Source: Microbacterium helvum
Lineage (GTDB): Bacteria > Actinomycetota > Actinomycetes > Actinomycetales > Microbacteriaceae
DNA: 64,000 bases
NCBI RefSeq assembly: GCF_014779795.1
Contig: NZ_JACXZS010000003.1
Location: 62,001-126,000, forward strand
Direction: 5' to 3'
The position numbers were made by a program, and so were the translations under genes. Under the pieces are notes generated by a model that was not told the origin of the DNA, ran no database searches, and worked only from the letters and a program-made list of their open reading frames with translations. Below, one piece after another: positions 62,141-64,000 of the stretch. The stretch's first letter is position 1. Every line of letters begins with the position of its first letter.

Positions 62141-62611
62141 TCAGAGCAGGAGGGTCGCGATGAGGATGCCGGCGCCGACGAACGCCGACCAGCCGCGGAC
62201 GTGGTTGCCGATGGTCCACTGCCGGCTGATCGTGCGCCACGCCTGCAGGTCGGCGGCCGCGCCGGGTGAGAGGCGGTCCACGGCGTTGTTGCGGGGGATG
62301 TGGAAGGCGCCGGTGATCACGAAGTGCAGGGCGATCAGCACGTCGCCGACGACACGCCACGCGGACTCCGCCCCCTGCCACGCGACGAGCTCGGCGACCG
62401 CCGATGCGACGGCCACGAGCGCCGAGCCCAGGAACAGCAGCAGGAACACCGGCCGGATCGAGCGGTTGATCTGCTGCATCGCGCGCAGCGCGGCGTCGTC
62501 GGGCGTCCGCGCGAGCCCGGGCATCACGAGCAGCGAGAAGCCGAAGTACAGGCCGCCCATCGCGGCGCCGAGCAGCGCGGCGGCCGCCGCGAGGGTGTCC
62601 TGCAGGTCCAT
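62141..62611 (-). CDS. DUF1772 membrane protein
   Basis: A 156-residue protein with four hydrophobic helices. The DUF1772 pattern is visible: GGLYFGFSLLVMPGL, MQQINRSI and FHIPRNNAVDRL. Function unknown. ATG at 62611 with GGAGGA directly upstream; 15 bases follow the dehydrogenase stop, so the two may be co-transcribed. Confidence 0.83.
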   Translation of the reverse strand: MDLQDTLAAAAALLGAAMGGLYFGFSLLVMPGLARTPDDAALRAMQQINRSIRPVFLLLFLGSALVAVASAVAELVAWQGAESAWRVVGDVLIALHFVITGAFHIPRNNAVDRLSPGAAADLQAWRTISRQWTIGNHVRGWSAFVGAGILIATLLL

Positions 62612-62625
62612 CCGTCCTCCGTGGT

Positions 62626-63558
62626 TCAGTCGCCGAGCACGATGTTGAGCGGGGGCTCGCCGGCGACGAGGCGCTCGATCTGCGCGCGGACGAGCTTCGC
62701 CACCCGCGGACGCATCGCGCTGGAGGCGCCGCCGACGTGGGGCGTGATGAGCACGCCGGGGAGCGTCCACAGCTCGTGCCCTTCGGGCAGCGGCTCGGGC
62801 GACGTCACGTCGAGTGCGGCGCGGATGCGGCCTCGCCGCACGTGGTCAACGAGCGCGTCGGTGTCGATGAGCGAGCCGCGGCCGACGTTGATGACCAGCG
62901 CGCCGTCGGGAAGGGCGGCGAGGAACGCGTCGTCCACGATGTTCTGCGTCGCGGCGCCGCCCGGAAGGGTCACGATCACGATCTCGGTGCGGGGGAGCAG
63001 GTCGGGCAGCTCGTCGACGCCGTGCACCGGGACGCCGTCCTCGTCGCGCGCCCGTGACGCGACGGCGGTGAGCTCGACCTCGAACGGTGCGAGTCGCGCG
63101 GCGACGGCCTTGCCCACGCCGCCGTAGCCGAGCAGCAGCACGCGGCGGTCGGCGAGGCTCTGCGCGAACACGGGCGCCCAGCGGCCCGCGGCGGTGTCGA
63201 CGGCGAACTCGCCGAGGTGACGCTGCGCGGCGATCGCGAGGCCGACGGCGAGTTCGGCGGTCGATGTCTCGTGCACGGACGCCGCGTTGGCGAACCTCAG
63301 ACCGGCGGGAAGGATGTCGGCGACACCGTCGTACCCGATCGACTGGCCCTGGACGAGCCCCACATCGACGCCCTCGAGACGCTCGAGCACGCGCGCCATC
63401 GACATGTACGGCGGCACCACGATGTCGAACCGGTCACGCGGGGCGGCAGCATCCATCGGCCAGATCACGAGCTCGACGTTGCCGGGCAGCTCGCCCAGAT
63501 CGGCGGCGAGCTGTTCAGTGGGGACGCTGACGACGAGATTCGGGATGCCTGTGCTCAC
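62626..63558 (-). CDS. D-isomer-specific 2-hydroxyacid dehydrogenase
   Basis: A 310-residue NAD(P)-dependent dehydrogenase. The dinucleotide motif is LLGYGGVGKAVAARL; catalytic Arg, Glu and His lie in NVGRGSLID, DVTSPEPLPE and LITPHVGG. It reduces a 2-keto acid or oxidises a D-2-hydroxy acid; the true substrate (glyoxylate, hydroxypyruvate, phosphoglycerate-like) is not shown by sequence. GTG 63558 is chosen for the TAGCGT box seven bases upstream. Confidence 0.9.
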   Translation of the reverse strand: MSTGIPNLVVSVPTEQLAADLGELPGNVELVIWPMDAAAPRDRFDIVVPPYMSMARVLERLEGVDVGLVQGQSIGYDGVADILPAGLRFANAASVHETSTAELAVGLAIAAQRHLGEFAVDTAAGRWAPVFAQSLADRRVLLLGYGGVGKAVAARLAPFEVELTAVASRARDEDGVPVHGVDELPDLLPRTEIVIVTLPGGAATQNIVDDAFLAALPDGALVINVGRGSLIDTDALVDHVRRGRIRAALDVTSPEPLPEGHELWTLPGVLITPHVGGASSAMRPRVAKLVRAQIERLVAGEPPLNIVLGD

Positions 63559-63565
63559 TCGCTCC

Positions 63566-63571
63566 ACGCTA
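63566..63571 (-). promoter_or_regulatory. -10 box of hydroxyacid dehydrogenase gene (leaderless)
   Basis: TAGCGT, seven bases before GTG 63558. Confidence 0.5.
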
Positions 63572-63591
63572 CCGGGGTCGTCCTGCACCGA

Positions 63592-63660
63592 GATCAGGAG
63601 ACCTCGCGGACACAGGACGATTCAGCGCAGATCGTCCTGTCTGCGCGAGATCTCCTGATC
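63592..63660. terminator. 30-bp imperfect hairpin after purQ
   Basis: Arms 63592-63621 and 63631-63660 pair at 26 of 30 positions around a nine-base loop. It begins 22 bases past the purQ stop. No U-tract. Same placement as the hairpins at 6777 and 57932. Confidence 0.6.
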
Positions 63661-63682
63661 TGGAGAACGGGGATGCCGGGGC

Positions 63683-64000
63683 TCAGGCGGCCTGGGCGAC
63701 GACGGCCGCGATGGCCGACGTGAAGAACGCCAGGCCGTCCTCGCCCGAGCGCATCGCGGCCGGGGTGTTCGGGCCGAAGCCGGGCTCGACGGCGTGCTCG
63801 GGGTGCGGCATGAGGCCGACGACGTTGCCGCGCTCGTTCGCGATGCCGGCGATGTCGCGCAGCGACCCGTTCGGGTTCACGCCCAGGTAGCGGAACGTGA
63901 CGAGCCCCTCGCCCTCCAGGCGGTCCAGCTCGGACTCCGAGGCGATGTAGCCGCCGTCGGCGTTCTTGAGGGGGATCACGATCTCCTGCCCGGCCGACAG
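63683..64000 (-). CDS. purQ: PurQ, glutaminase subunit of FGAM synthase, C-terminal part
   Basis: The gene runs off the right edge; 105 C-terminal residues are present. [40 protein letters not shown] is the PurQ end, with the catalytic His and Glu of the class-I glutaminase triad in MPHPEHA. It delivers ammonia from glutamine to PurL. purS is expected upstream outside the window; purL is 41 kb away. Confidence 0.92.
   Translation of the reverse strand: MSAGQEIVIPLKNADGGYIASESELDRLEGEGLVTFRYLGVNPNGSLRDIAGIANERGNVVGLMPHPEHAVEPGFGPNTPAAMRSGEDGLAFFTSAIAAVVAQAA

Overview
The window is about 70% GC, has strongly G/C-ending codons, and carries actinobacterial gene families throughout (Kdp with a KdpF-sized peptide, a SUF pair SufS/SufU, YtrA-type GntR with an ABC pair, ROK and LacI sugar regulators, stand-alone small PurL). 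Many genes start a few bases after a TANNNT -10 box with no ribosome binding site. All of this suggests a member of the Microbacteriaceae, most likely Microbacterium. The species assignment is inference. No rRNA, tRNA, CRISPR array or transposase was seen.

Layout. 1-4334: a tightly overlapping operon for a Ycf46-type AAA ATPase, a DUF2997 peptide, a radical-SAM activase-like protein, a membrane-anchored DUF1257 (Ycf35)-like protein and a membrane/helix-hairpin-helix protein. Its function is unknown and it is the best candidate for an undescribed system. 4454-5620: a lower-GC pocket with an Xre regulator and a lipoprotein. 5590-9781: flavin monooxygenase, TPR-LuxR regulator, AI-2E-family exporter. 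9930-12314: chorismate mutase, then a YtrA-GntR/ABC operon with a perfect operator. 12673-15919: proVWX-like osmoprotectant importer. 15959-17856: patatin and acyltransferase. 17843-18176: two 150-bp repeats. 18192-19986: two tandem paralogous membrane proteins. 20060-22543: a 45-aa membrane peptide and purL. 22635-28544: accessory block with a DUF4143 ATPase, a lipoprotein and a 1245-aa YobI-like membrane P-loop NTPase. 29046-37698: a glycan-utilisation operon (secreted GH5 with discoidin domains, lipoprotein binding protein, two permeases, cytoplasmic GH5) followed by a ROK repressor; no ATPase is present, so a shared MsiK-type ATPase elsewhere is assumed. 38072-43283: solitary vsr, ArsR/AHSA1/hydrolase operon, TerC, WYL regulator, VOC protein. 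43460-50416: kdp operon (small ORF-F-A-B-C-D-E) whose kdpB has lost its catalytic core. 50604-51244: VapBC. 51292-53033: sufS-sufU. 53247-55397: a KimA-like potassium importer. 55473-63558: VanZ/RDD protein, M20 amidohydrolase, LacI and GH13 glucosidase, apt, PPOX-like protein, DUF1772, 2-hydroxyacid dehydrogenase. 63683-64000: the 3' end of purQ.

How the parts fit. Potassium and osmotic homeostasis recur (proVWX, kdp, KimA-like); the kdp ATPase looks dead as sequenced, and the KimA-like importer 3 kb away could stand in. Two sugar modules are each paired with a local regulator. Purine synthesis and salvage are represented by purL, purQ and apt. Transcript structure is unusual: about seventeen leaderless or near-leaderless promoters, and long perfect hairpins without U-tracts at gene ends.
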